From Hyaloperonospora brassicae (lineage: Eukaryota > Oomycota > Peronosporomycetes > Peronosporales > Peronosporaceae), in NCBI GenBank assembly GCA_947650285.1, contig CANTFL010001445.1, positions 372,001 to 436,000 of the forward strand: a stretch of 64,000 nt of DNA, given 5' to 3'. The translations under genes and the position numbers were made by a program. The notes beneath the pieces are model-generated. The model had not been told where the DNA came from and searched no databases. It saw nothing but the letters and a program-made list of their open reading frames with translations. Below, piece after piece: positions 20,805-30,604 of the stretch. Each line of letters starts with the position of its first letter. Position 1 is the stretch's first letter.

Positions 20805-21784
20805 CAGTGCGCACGCAGCGCACTGCTAAACAAAACAAAGAGTCAGCAGAGAACTTCCTGCTGACTCGAGAAGCGGTAGTCCGTTTCGTTCAGGACTCCA
20901 TCGCAAATGCGGTGGACCGTCAGAAACGGAACGCAGACAAGAATGGAAGAGCAAATGTTCTTTCATTTAAGGTTAATGACCTAGTACTACTGTCTACGGT
21001 AAACCTACCTGGACATGCAGTCACTAGTGTCGGCAGTAGTAAACTACTGCCGAAATACATTGGGCCATTTCGAGTGTTGCATCGCAAGGGCAATGCATAC
21101 ACACTCGAATTGCCACGTAAGATGCGCACGCATCCTACGTTTTACGTGGGGAGGCTTAGGTCGTACTGTCAGTACGGGCCTTCTTCTTCCGATGAAGATA
21201 GCCCCCACGTTCAAGAACATCCATCAAGTTCTTGCGTTCGCGCTCCAGACGATCCGTCTGGTCGCGCAGATATGATACCTCGGTATTCAACCGAGTTATC
21301 TCTCCGCGAGCTGTCGCCAGCTCGCCGAAAAGGGAGCGGACATCCCGCTCGACCTGAAGCTGCGCCGTGGCATAATCGGCGCGATCCCTCGCCCGATCAG
21401 CCTCGTGATCCTTGCGGTTCTTCCGCACGGTGTCGGTCAAAGCATAGCGTCGGTCGCGCTCGTGCTTCAAGTCATCGCGCAATTCATCGATTGCGCGATC
21501 CATCTCGTAAGGGTCGAGATGGTGGGCCTGGGGTTCTGGAGGAGGTCTTTCCTCCTCCACCACATCCTTTGGTGGATGCTCACGGTGATCAACGCTTTCT
21601 AGTGGAGCGTATCTTGAATCACCGTGACGATTCAGGATCAAGGACGAGCTACCTCGTCCAGTGGCGGGGGTATCCACCCTCTTGGAACAGCTGGGAGCCC
21701 CGCTCTCAGCTGTTGATGGATGTTGAAGGTCTCGTCCACCAATATGACGAGACCCATCCGATGAGTCCTGTGGCCCATCGGTAA
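20552..21784 (+). CDS. Gypsy-1 Pol C-terminus: acidic linker, integrase GPF module, chromodomain
   Basis: This frame overlaps the end of the main pol frame and continues it by a -1 shift at the G6 run 20560-20565. It first encodes an acidic tract (about residues 25-75, rich in Asp and Glu), then the [23 protein letters not shown] segment and the GPF module [21 protein letters not shown] typical of Gypsy integrase C-termini. After a basic Pro/Arg/Ser-rich stretch comes a chromodomain (about residues 343-400): [32 protein letters not shown]. Chromodomains of chromoviruses steer integration to modified chromatin. A one-base deletion in an ancestral G7 would explain the shift; a functional slip is possible. 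It overlaps an antisense ORF. Confidence 0.88.
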   Translation: MDKGGGTRSSKNRFGSCSSRVDANVVTYDADVDQVDIDEEDHLNNSEDAIIDSDDDDDAGIFSIANDYASEEEDNLAEKESNLLAVRTQRTAKQNKESAENFLLTREAVVRFVQDSIANAVDRQKRNADKNGRANVLSFKVNDLVLLSTVNLPGHAVTSVGSSKLLPKYIGPFRVLHRKGNAYTLELPRKMRTHPTFYVGRLRSYCQYGPSSSDEDSPHVQEHPSSSCVRAPDDPSGRADMIPRYSTELSLRELSPARRKGSGHPARPEAAPWHNRRDPSPDQPRDPCGSSARCRSKHSVGRARASSHRAIHRLRDPSRKGRDGGPGVLEEVFPPPPHPLVDAHGDQRFLVERILNHRDDSGSRTSYLVQWRGYPPSWNSWEPRSQLLMDVEGLVHQYDETHPMSPVAHR

Positions 21785-22760
21785 ACACGCGCCCTAGGCG
21801 CTTGTAGACGGATTGCAAGTTTGCAATCGCGTCACGCATCTCCTCCGAGAGATGTGCCCTTCCCCAGGGCGAACTTAGGGAGTACACATCCCTATGTGCA
21901 CGCTGCGAGTTGTCAACACAACTCGCACAAGGGTCTCCCCATGTGAGGCAAGGAATGCCTGCCTCACTCGATAAACAATGCAACCGGTACCTAGCACCGG
22001 TTGGCGTTCGCCGTTCGAACCTGAGGCGTGTTGCCTCAAGTTTCTTGAGCCACCCCTCTCGTCCAAAATTCTTGACGTTTTGGACGAACGCGTTCCACGC
22101 AGCCAAAAGCGATGTTTTGTCACGCTTTTGGTTGCTATTGTACCATCGATGTCTAAGGAAGACATCGAGATAAAAGTCTTCTTCAGCGCGAAAGTTCTTC
22201 GCGCTGGGACTCAAGCCGTGAAGCTCGGTTGCATCGAATAAGGGTATTCGATGGTGTTGGCCTGTCTCGTGAGACAGGCTATTGATGAGCCGTTCGGGCA
22301 AACGCCACGGCTTCAGCTCATCACGCTTCACAGTGGTACCTTTGTTGGTACCACGGCTGTCGGTATGACGATGGGTTGCACCATCGTCAAGTCGCTCGTG
22401 CGAAGGAGCACGAGCTGATTGCGGTGATGTGCAAACATACTCATCATCAGATTCGTCATCACTGCCGAACAGACTGTGTTGCAACTCACGAGTCCGTTCG
22501 TTCGGCAGTGGCCTTGGCGAATACTGAGGCGTCGCCGGTGAGCGAGACGCCTCTGGAGCATTGCCCGAGTCAGACACGTCTGACTCGCCAGAGTAGATGA
22601 CCTCCACATCGGGGTCATCGTACGCACGCGGCGTGATACCGCGTGCACCTGCAGCACCTGTTGCTGCAGGCGAAGAAAGGGCGGCAGACGACGAAGCGTC
22701 TGCCGCAGAGGCTTGCACAGCACCAGGCTGTGTGGGTCTTGAGTCACCTCGCATAGACAT
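21156..22760 (-). CDS. Gypsy-1 antisense ORF, 534 residues, coiled-coil C-terminus
   Basis: An uninterrupted ATG-to-stop frame on the minus strand covers all of the sense non-coding 3' region (21785-22760) and runs antisense through the chromodomain and basic linker. The N-terminal 150 residues are Ala/Ser/Asp-rich and probably disordered. A folded-looking middle has [51 protein letters not shown]. Its Cys cluster (C-x8-C-x6-C-x2-C, in [14 protein letters not shown]) could bind zinc. The last 110 residues are strongly charged and heptad-like ([20 protein letters not shown] to [16 protein letters not shown]). Function unknown. Gypsy-2 has a decayed ORF in the same place and orientation, which supports a real gene. 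Sense-strand self-complementarity could also favour such ORFs. Confidence 0.65.
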   Translation of the reverse strand: MSMRGDSRPTQPGAVQASAADASSSAALSSPAATGAAGARGITPRAYDDPDVEVIYSGESDVSDSGNAPEASRSPATPQYSPRPLPNERTRELQHSLFGSDDESDDEYVCTSPQSARAPSHERLDDGATHRHTDSRGTNKGTTVKRDELKPWRLPERLINSLSHETGQHHRIPLFDATELHGLSPSAKNFRAEEDFYLDVFLRHRWYNSNQKRDKTSLLAAWNAFVQNVKNFGREGWLKKLEATRLRFERRTPTGARYRLHCLSSEAGIPCLTWGDPCASCVDNSQRAHRDVYSLSSPWGRAHLSEEMRDAIANLQSVYKRLGRVFTDGPQDSSDGSRHIGGRDLQHPSTAESGAPSCSKRVDTPATGRGSSSLILNRHGDSRYAPLESVDHREHPPKDVVEEERPPPEPQAHHLDPYEMDRAIDELRDDLKHERDRRYALTDTVRKNRKDHEADRARDRADYATAQLQVERDVRSLFGELATARGEITRLNTEVSYLRDQTDRLERERKNLMDVLERGGYLHRKKKARTDSTT

Positions 22761-22878
22761 GTTAGCTATGCGAGGTCAAGCGGAAAGTGAGTGGAACGGA
22801 CCAAACAAGTACTCCCTGTCCCAATGGTGGCCAACGGGTGGCCTCCATATTTCGATAGTCACACGGTGACTATCAGTT

Positions 22879-22891
22879 AAGGGGGGGGTGA
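22879..22891 (+). promoter_or_regulatory. Gypsy-1 polypurine tract
   Basis: AAGGGGGGGGTGA lies directly before the 3' LTR and has the position and composition of a plus-strand priming tract. Confidence 0.8.
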
Positions 22892-23281
22892 TGTAACGGG
22901 GCAGCCCGTTACATAATATTGTCACTTAAGGAAAGTGACAATAAAGAATATAAAGATGGATATTCTTTAAACAATATCACCGAAGCGGTGATATTGAAGG
23001 GTCGACCAGAAGGGTCTGTTCATTGGTTGATATCGTGATGATATCAACCCACCAATCGCCGCAAGACGCGCGCAATGAGTGGTGACGAGACGTCACCATA
23101 CATGCAGTTATATTAGTATAATTGAATTAAGTCAAACGAAGAGACAGTAGTTTAAAGACTTAATTTATTAATATAACAGTTCTACTTTTACCCTACCTAC
23201 GCTTCCTCGCTCGCCACGTGTACGTCCGTCGGGGCACCCAAATCCCTTGCGTTAAGTTACGCAAGGGTGTGCCCCGTTACA
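22892..23281 (+). repeat. Gypsy-1 3' LTR (390 bp)
   Basis: Same length and, by eye, same sequence as 15302-15691, with the same TGTAACGGGG and CCCCGTTACA ends. AGGAG follows at 23282-23286. Confidence 0.97.
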
Positions 23282-23460
23282 AGGAGCATTTTTCGCTGAG
23301 CTTGTAAAGTCTGATGGTCAGGCAACCGAAAGTGTATATGGGTCGTAAGATCCCAAAGGACGTCGGTCAACTTCATCCGGAGTCGATTGCGCTTCTCTGT
23401 AATTTTCAGGTACGTCGCTACTACAATCTCATTGAGGTCGACAGATGTGCGGGCTCGAAT
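23282..23460 (+). other. Host DNA between the two Gypsy insertions
   Basis: 179 bp of unique sequence, beginning with the right target copy AGGAG of Gypsy-1 (23282-23286) and ending with the left target copy CGAAT of Gypsy-2 (23456-23460). It continues from 15301 and into 30605 in the pre-insertion locus. A plus frame (23314 onward) reads MVRQPKVYMGRKIPKDVGQLHP but runs into the LTR and is not recognised. Confidence 0.7.
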
Positions 23461-23943
23461 TGTAGCGGAGCTACACAGCTCATTAAGTCAGAGAATAACT
23501 TTACGCTCAACGACCAACTTTTGTTATAAGAACCCGACCCAGAGAGTCAACAAGCTCAAAGAGATTACAGTCCCTGTTCTAGGGAGACCAAAATATTCAA
23601 AGAATCAAACGCACAAAGTGCACAAGGAGTAGCAGCCTTAACAAGGCGTTGCTACTTCCTTACGATCGCTAGACGCCTCAGAGAGGAACGTGTCATTTGT
23701 TGATCAAAATGGGAGCGGAATTATATTTTTTCTTTTAACCTAAAAGAACGCCGTAGAACAAAGTAAATAACCTACTCACTTATGTCTCAAATAAACCTAT
23801 TAAAAGATCTCGTAATCAATGGTTGACAGACACGAGTCTTCAACAATTGATACTTGTGTTCTAATATTACTTAAAACGGGATCCCATCCCTTGTGTGTAC
23901 CATACCTATTGTTGACTACCAGTCGACTTGTAACCTCGTTACA
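23461..23943 (-). repeat. Gypsy-2 3' LTR
   Basis: On plus it starts TGTAGCGGAGCTACA and ends TAACCTCGTTACA. It aligns over its length with 30075-30599 (shared blocks AACCCGACCCAGAGAGTCAA, GTGTCATTTGTT, CATCCCTTGTGTGTACCAT). Confidence 0.9.
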
Positions 23944-23955
23944 CCCTCCCCCACC
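23944..23955 (-). promoter_or_regulatory. Gypsy-2 polypurine tract
   Basis: Reads GGTGGGGGAGGG on the minus strand, directly upstream of the 3' LTR. Confidence 0.7.
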
Positions 23956-24050
23956 AGACTGACGTTTCCACGAAACGTCAATCGAATTCTTTCCTAAAAG
24001 AGGACGGTGTGTGTGCGCTTCAACCTTACGGTTGGCAAAACACAAAACAC

Positions 24051-25279
24051 CATGGCATCGCCACCCCATGAGTCCTCGACTCTCTCGTCCTACCTTGGCA
24101 TCGATTGGATGTGGACTATGTGTGCCATACCGATATCCATGGTGACGAGAGAACAATTTCCGACGCACCAGTGCAAGAGGCAGCGCCTCATACTGCACCA
24201 AACCCATTTGCCGAGCGTGGCGAAGCCAACGCACCATCGACGCCGCATCAAACACTTATCGTGGGCGATGCCATCCTCGCCAACCCGCTCGATGAGCAAC
24301 AACAGTTGGCTATCCAACGAGAGGAGAGAGATCAGCGCTGTATGCAGCTTGCTGTAACCCTTGAGGGTCGCCGTAGCTATCTGTTTACCCCACTCAATGT
24401 TGAAGAGCGTATACGCCAAACGACAGGTCGTTTTTTGGCAACGCGGGCCATTGGCGCTGAGCCTACGTCGTCTGATGAGGTGGCGAGTCGACAGGCACTT
24501 CGTGAGAGGTACTTGCAACCCCACTTGACGAATCAAAGTCAATACAAGATGCGACTTGACACGCAAGCACGGGGGGCAGGGTTACACCGATTAAGGGTAT
24601 ACCCATCCTCTTATTCGCAGGCAAATCTCAGGAAGAAGAAGACAACGCTTTTGTTCGCTGGGTGCGTTGGAAACGACACCTCAGCAGCGTGTTAGCTCTC
24701 AGAGCAAGTGCTGATGTGGCACATGTTCGTCTAGAACGAAAGCTTCGGTATGATTACGCCAAGCTTAAAGCCAGAAGCCAGTTGCAAACTCGTACACGCT
24801 CTGCTCCGGCTGTGCCGGTTGATGTGGGTGTTGGTAAAGCGGTGCCCAACTACCCTCCTTCTTCCACCACTATTGGTGAGAAGTACTCTCGGTCGAGGGA
24901 TGACCCCTGCCACGATGTTCAGAAACATCAACGGCGTATGGGCAATCCTGCATATGGGGTGTCTTAATCGCCCACGAGTTCTCCGACTCCGGGTACCCTC
25001 GCCACTTCACCAGATACTGGTATTGATCCTGACGACGACGTCGTTTCAGGAGTCGCTCCACATAGAACTGGCTGTTCCCTTGCTTATTAAGCAGCGTCGT
25101 GGGTGGTCGGTATGCCGAAGATGGAGCATGAGAAGGTGCTTCTCGATATGAGTGGTCTCCGTGAGACATTGGGTAAGACCCATAATGAACTCGGCGCGAT
25201 GCAAGCCCGTGTCCGGGCGTTGGAGTTGAGCCAAGCCCGGATGGAGGCTCAGCTTGACCTCCTGATACGGATTCAGTAA
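24051..25279 (+). pseudogene. Gypsy-2 antisense ORF remnant, coiled-coil C-terminus
   Basis: This lies antisense to Gypsy-2, between its chromodomain and 3' LTR, exactly where Gypsy-1 has its antisense ORF. Frames are broken, but long protein-like pieces remain: a 196-codon frame from 24105 with ERTISDAPVQEAAPH, LANPLDEQQQLAIQREERDQ and NVEERIRQTTGRFLATRAIG; VRWVRWKRHLSS..VRLERKLRYDYAKLKARSQL (about 24655-24785); and a terminal frame from 25111 with LLDMSGLRETLGKTHNELGA and RVRALELSQARMEAQLDLL, ending in TAA (25277-25279). The last piece is a clear heptad coiled coil, as in the Gypsy-1 ORF, and overlaps the sense chromodomain/linker region. Sequence similarity between the two antisense proteins is not obvious by eye. 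Confidence 0.6.
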
Positions 25280-26666
25280 CCGATGGCAAGGCCAACCTAC
25301 CCGGCACAAGCGCCTCCAAGTTGACTTGAAATGGATATCGATACGGCTTAAGCAAACCAACGTAGATCACGGGGTCTGTGCGCAGTTTGCGCGAAAGGTT
25401 GAGCGTATACTTAAGTCCCTTCTTGGCGACGACCGTAAATGGTCCAATGAAGCGCGGGCGCAACTTTGTCTTGAAGAAAGCAGATACTGTATTTGTAGGA
25501 AGGTTTTCAGCATTGAGTAGAACTTGGTCTCCGACCTTATAACGTTCAATACATCCTCTGCCTCTAGCATCAGCTTGTTCCTTCTGCTTGTCTTGGCTAT
25601 CAGCCAGTGCGTCACGCACATGTCGTAAGACATTCAATCGCGTTGCGAGAAACTCGCTCACCTGCTTTTGAACAGTATAAGGGCTGATATCACCAAGCCG
25701 ATCGGCAACTCCTCCCCCACTAAGCCCTGAACCACGCAGTGGTAGCGTTAACGGAACGCGAAGGTGTGTGAGACCATTCACATAAAATTGTGTGTAGCCG
25801 GTGGAGGCGTACACGGCATTTTAAATTCAAATTGAACGACAGGGAGCATCGACTTCAACGCTAATGCGTTTCAGCGCAAACACTGCGCAAGATGTCACCG
25901 ATGATGCGATTCACTCGCTCGGTTTGACCATCAGTCTGCGGACGATCCGCTTTTAACATGTCCAAACAAGTGCCGAGCACCTTGAAGATGGTTTACAAAA
26001 CTTCCCAGTGAAGCGAGGATCTCTGTCAGAGACAATTGCCAACGGCAAATCGTGTTGTCGAAACACTATATCGATAAACAGCGTTGCTGTAACTTCACCA
26101 TCAATGGTATCTGGCACCGCTGCTAAATGAGCCATCTTGCTCAAACGGTCAACAAAGACCACAATACCCGTATTGCCATACGAACCCTTCGGTAATCCGA
26201 GCAGAAAATCCATACTGATGGGCTCTCAACACCCTTTGGGTATAGGCAAACTAGACAGCGGCGCGGCCGCGTGGGGTGAGGGTTTCACCCGTTCACACGT
26301 TTTACACGTACGAACATATGTGCTCACCCATTGATATAGTTTGGGCCACCAATAGCACTAGCTAACTGATCCATAGGTCTTCTCACAACCGGGATGACCA
26401 CTAAACGCAGTATCATGTGTCTCATAGAGGATCCGATACTTCAACTCCTCATCATGAGGGACAACGATGCGAGGGGTATTCTCTACATCCGTGCTATAGC
26501 ACAACAGGTGCTGATCGATGAAATGTCGATGTAATCTAGCATGTGGGCGTGCCGAAAATTCTATGTCTGAGTCCTTAAACTCCTCGCTCCCTAGAGCACG
26601 TAGCAGAGCTACACAATGTTCATCCTTGACACATGCCGTACGGATTAGTTCAGTGACCGACGACAT
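24870..26666 (-). pseudogene. Gypsy-2 integrase and chromodomain remnant
   Basis: The minus frame 26358-26666 carries the integrase zinc-domain region (YETHDTAFSGHPGCEKTYGS). Frame 25953-26213 carries the catalytic core (MDFLLGLPKGSYGNTGIVVF, VSDRDPRFTGKF). Frame 24870-25814 carries the end of integrase (YTQFYVNGLTHLRVPLTL), the GPF module (RPRFIGPFTVVAKKG) and the chromodomain (NSQFYVERLLKRRRRQ, YQYLVKWRGYPESENSW). The conserved WEP is WAI here. Domains are separated by frame changes; a long Met-initiated frame covers only the last third. Confidence 0.85.
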
Positions 26667-28222
26667 TCAGAGTCGTCACATGAGCACGATCATAGTCACT
26701 CCTGCGTGACAACGCATCAGCCAAAGCATTATGCTTGCCCGGCTCATACTTCACCTCGAAGTTGTACTCGGCAAAGAAGGAAAGCCAACGAGCCATTCTC
26801 TGAGAGAGGTGAGGCATATGGTGTGCAGTGCGTAGTGACGCATGATCTGTATGGATCACAGACTGCTTAGAGACAAGAAGATGCTCTCTAAAATTGACGA
26901 GAGCATACTTCATTGCAAGTAGCTCTTTGTCATAAACAGGATAGTTCTTTTATGCAGCATCAGCTGACGGGACTCAGACGCAATGACGCGCTCCCGTCCA
27001 TCAGAATCTGTCTGTAACAGGGCGCTGCCTATGGCAAAGTCAGACGCGTCACAGACGACACTGAAAGATCGATCAGGATCAGGCAAAGCCAAGATTGGCA
27101 CATGAAGGAGACTCTTTTTTACTGCTTTATAATAATCATGTTCGGTGCTAGTCCAGAACCATTCCACATCCTTTTAAGGAGATTGGATAATGTCCGAGCC
27201 ATGTCTGCGTAATTCGCACTGTACTTGTGCGAGTAATTGGCAAGGCTAAGCCACTTACGTAAAGTCTTTTGGTTCTTTGGAACCGGCCAATCGACTATGG
27301 CTTTTACCTTAACGGGGTAAGCTCTAAGGACTCGCTTACCAATAAAGCATCCTAAAAAGGGAATCTATTTTGCATTAAAGATGCACTTCGATGCGTTGGC
27401 GTACAACTTATTTGTGCGCATGCACTCAAGCACCGCTTGTATTTAGTCAATGTAATTGTTCACATCTAAATGACCGTTCATAGCATGATTATATACAAAT
27501 ATGTCCTCAGAGTACGTCTGTGTATAACCTCTTTCAGGTCTGAACAATTGTGTCACAAGACGATCGAATGTAGCCGGGGCATTTGATAAGACTTGCGGCA
27601 TAAAAAGCCACTCTTAGAGCATACCTCTCGGAGTGCTGATCGCCGTCAGCGGAATATCGCTTTCTCGCATGAGAAGTTGGTAATAACCATCGACTAAGTC
27701 GAGCGCCCTGTACATTGTACAGCCCACCATGTTTTTCTGAAGAACATCCTTCCTATGGATTAATGTCTGAGCCGAGATCGTGGCAGCATTAATCTTTTTG
27801 TTAGCATGAACAATGCGCCACTTCCCATTGGGCTTTCGAACACAAAATGTGGGCGTGGAATGAGGAGATTTGCTCTCACGAACTATTCCCGCTGCGTGCT
27901 TTGCACGAAAGAAGTCTCCAATGACGTCACACTGCTCCTTCGCTAAAGGCAACTGCCGTGTTACGCAGCATATAGTTCCAGGAACTAAGTCAATTTCATG
28001 ACGAACACCTCTATCAGAAGATAAGACAGACGGTGGGTCGTGACACATTACGTCTTGAAATTCCTTTATCAACGGATAAAACGGATCAAGAGGATCATTA
28101 AGGATCGGAGATCCACTACGTGCATTAAGTGTTGCCTTTGTGTCCTCAAGGACTGATTCGTCCAATAAAGAGGATGAGTTCAACTCAACATCGGGTCGAA
28201 TGACCACTAAGTCGGATCCCAC
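26650..28222 (-). pseudogene. Gypsy-2 reverse transcriptase and RNase H remnant
   Basis: Minus frame 27614-28222 holds the first half of RT ([40 protein letters not shown]). The catalytic YFDD block has become YSED (27503-27514), losing one of the paired aspartates. RNase H is in frames 26910-27167 (FSVVCDASDFAIGSALLQ) and 26650-26913 (HTDHASLRTAHHMPHLSQRM, YEPGKHNALADALSRRSDY). Stops separate the pieces. Confidence 0.85.
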
Positions 28223-28227
28223 TCACG

Positions 28228-28898
28228 TCAGAAGAAGTACATTCTTGATGTCTCGGCCCTTGGCCAATCATGCTGCAGATGCAGTGACTCATTATCACAA
28301 CGAGTATCACTCAACGGAGTACAACACTCTTCAAATACGTTAGAAGAGATCCGCTCAATATTCATGTCATAAACATTCGAGTTAATTAAGTCCGACATAC
28401 CAATGTCCAGCACATTGACATCTTCCGTCGATGGCTCGCGCCAATATCGCTTTTGTTGCCTAGCGAAGGTGGGTTCATGACTCTCCAAAACTTCACTAGG
28501 AACATTGCGCGTTGCGCCTAGGGTCTTGGACCTCCAATCGATCCATGGTTCATGGCGTTCAAGCCAAGCCATACCCAGGACAAGAAAGTATCTCGAATCC
28601 AAGTCAAGGACAAAACAGCGTTCTGTGCTACTAGAGTTCAAAAACTTCACGCCCAAGTTCAACGGAACTTTAGGCACAGTAACGCGACTACCCGTCGCTA
28701 ACCGAACAGTGATGGAATTACCGTCGTGCGCTTTGAGCGCCTCAGCATATTGCTGACTTCGCTCAGAAAACGGCGTCTAGCATAGTTGAATGAAGCTTCA
28801 GAATCGACTAATATCGACCAATGCTTCTCAAAGCCTTTAACTATCGTTTCGGCGACTAACAAGCCAGGCTTGTATCCACGCTCTGTGCTTGCTCGCAC
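28228..28898 (-). pseudogene. Gypsy-2 protease remnant
   Basis: Minus frame 28698-28898 reads WSILVDSEASFNYARRRFL, where the retropepsin DSGAS has become DSEAS. The following frame reads FVLDLDSRYFLVLGMAWLERHEPWIDWRSKTL, the conserved second half of Gypsy proteases. Broken by a frame change near 28690. Confidence 0.75.
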
Positions 28899-28929
28899 GG
28901 AGCTCTGTGGGGCTAAGCCCTGTGTTGCT

Positions 28930-29958
28930 CTACCTCGTAGAGAAGCAAAATAACTCAGTTCTACCCCAGTAGGGTGCCCCGCGCCAACTGGGTGTCGACG
29001 TTTCCCCGTGCCATACCAAGTTTCTGGTTGCGGCTGGGGTTTCGACCCATAGGAGTCGTTTGTTGCTTACGCAAAGGAAAAGTGGGACGCAAGTGTTCAG
29101 GGCTTCCGCACATATAACAGCGTTTAACTTCCTGTCGTTGCTCTGCCACATGAAGCTCCGCTTCACCTTCATCTTCAGCATGTCTGAGATCCATCAATTC
29201 TGGTTTACAGTAAGCCGAGGTACTCGCAGAGGTTGCCCTCGCAAAGCTTCGGTTGTACCCTTCCAACCAAGTCTGGCCGACTTAAATTTGTGCTCAGCAT
29301 TTTGAGCGATGCTAACAGCTTCCTTAAAAGTAGAGGGATGGATCCAAAACACCTCGGTCCTGACAACGTCATTTCGAAGACCCTCCATGAATACAGTTAC
29401 ATATACTGTCTCAGGGAGCGGGATAGACCGCACAGCAGCCATCGGAGTTCTCAACTCTGGACATAGTACGTGAACTAATTCTTACCCTGAAGGTTAGACA
29501 AGAAGCATGAGCAACACGATAAGCCTGGGTAGGCGGCGAGAAAACTCTCAAAAGGTCTAACTTGAGCGATCCCATGTGGGAAACGCCAAGTCGACCGACG
29601 TGCCACACGTCAGAGCCCACTCTCTAGCTCTTCCATCGATCTTAAAAATGGCCAGCGATACTCGCTGATGCTCAATTGAGATAAGGCCAGAGCTAATGAC
29701 CATCTTAATCTTACGGATTATAAGGGTGAGGTTCTCTCCCTTCTTCCCGGAGTAATGTTTAACGTCCACCCGAAGGGAACGAGGCTTAGCCTCTTCATTT
29801 GGCATCGCCACGTAGCGTGTTGGCATAGCCGACGCTACTTGGTTTTGAACCTGCCCTAAAAGGGCCATTTCATACTGCATGAAGGCCTCGACTCGTGCAT
29901 TGAGCACATCGGGACCTTGTGCAGCTACGAACCCCACATACTCAGGGACTACGGCCAC
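28930..29958 (-). pseudogene. Gypsy-2 gag remnant
   Basis: Minus frames contain the capsid core (VDVKHYSGKKGENLTLIIRK, ISIEHQRVSLAIFKIDGRAR; about 29640-29770), VYVTVFMEGLRNDVVRTEVF (about 29335-29405) and a zinc knuckle CYMCGSPEHLRPTF (about 29080-29120). In the knuckle the last Cys is replaced by Phe. Three frames are needed to read through. Confidence 0.8.
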
Positions 29959-30060
29959 GGTCAGCTTCTCAAGCGCGACATTTTAAGCCTCAGATAGGGG
30001 TGTCGATTGATCCATCCTCACAGAGGATCAGTCGTTACCGACCCAGATGTAGATTGACTA

Positions 30061-30072
30061 CAAGCGCTACCA
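30061..30072 (-). promoter_or_regulatory. Gypsy-2 primer binding site
   Basis: Reads TGGTAGCGCTTG on minus, two bases inside the 5' LTR. The first nine bases fit the 3' end of an initiator-methionine-type tRNA (GCGCTACCA). Confidence 0.75.
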
Positions 30073-30074
30073 AG

Positions 30075-30599
30075 TGTAGCGGAGCTACACATCTCCACAA
30101 GTCAGAAGAAGACTTTACGCTCAATGAGCAACTTTGGTTCAACGAACACGAATTACAGAGTCAACAGCTCTACGAGCAACTTTGGTTCTAAGAACCCAAC
30201 CCAGAGAGTCAACAAGCTCTGAGAGTTTATGGTCCCTGTTTCAGGGGGAGCAAACGATTCAAGAGAACCACAGCACAGAGTGCTCAAGAGCAGCTACCTT
30301 TATAGGTGTTGCTAGCTCTTCCGATCAAGACGCCTCGTAAGGCACGTGTCATTTGTTAATCAAAATGGGAACGGAATTTTATTTCTTCTTTTAACCTTCA
30401 AGAACACCATAGAACAAAGTAAATGACCTACTCACTTATATCCTAAATAAACCTATTAAAAGCTCTCGTAATCAATTGTTGAAAGACATCAGTCTTCAAC
30501 AATTGATACTTGTGTTTTAATATTACTTTAAAGGAAATCCCATCCCTTGTGTGTACCATACCTATTGTCGACGACCAGTAGACGTGTAACCCCGTTACA
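30075..30599 (-). repeat. Gypsy-2 5' LTR
   Basis: Direct-repeat partner of 23461-23943, ending CCCCGTTACA on plus. It is followed by the target copy CGAAT (30600-30604). Confidence 0.9.
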
Positions 30600-30604
30600 C
30601 GAAT

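Larger units (their letters stand above)
15302..23281 (+). mobile_element. Gypsy-1: full-length, very young Gypsy/chromovirus-like LTR retrotransposon
   Basis: 7980 bp with two 390-bp LTRs that are identical by eye, a 5-bp target duplication, a primer binding site, gag, a pol with protease-RT-RNase H-integrase order (Gypsy order), an integrase GPF module, a chromodomain, a polypurine tract and a long antisense ORF. Identical LTRs imply insertion too recently for mutations to accumulate. The coding chain is open except for one frame change at a G tract near 20560. The sequence is saturated with short hairpins throughout, a feature not shared with Gypsy-2. It inserted into the acidic-codon run of a host coding remnant. 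Confidence 0.95.
23461..30599 (-). mobile_element. Gypsy-2: old, decayed chromodomain Gypsy retrotransposon, minus strand
   Basis: LTR-like direct repeats at 23461-23943 and 30075-30599 flank gag and pol remnants that read on the minus strand in Gypsy order. A primer binding site abuts the right LTR (30061-30072, minus) and a polypurine tract abuts the left one (23944-23955, minus). CGAAT duplicates at 23456-23460 and 30600-30604. The LTRs differ by many substitutions and indels (483 versus 525 bp), and the coding region has numerous stops and frameshifts, so the insertion is much older than Gypsy-1. Proteins are clearly related to those of Gypsy-1, but the pervasive hairpins are absent. Confidence 0.92.
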
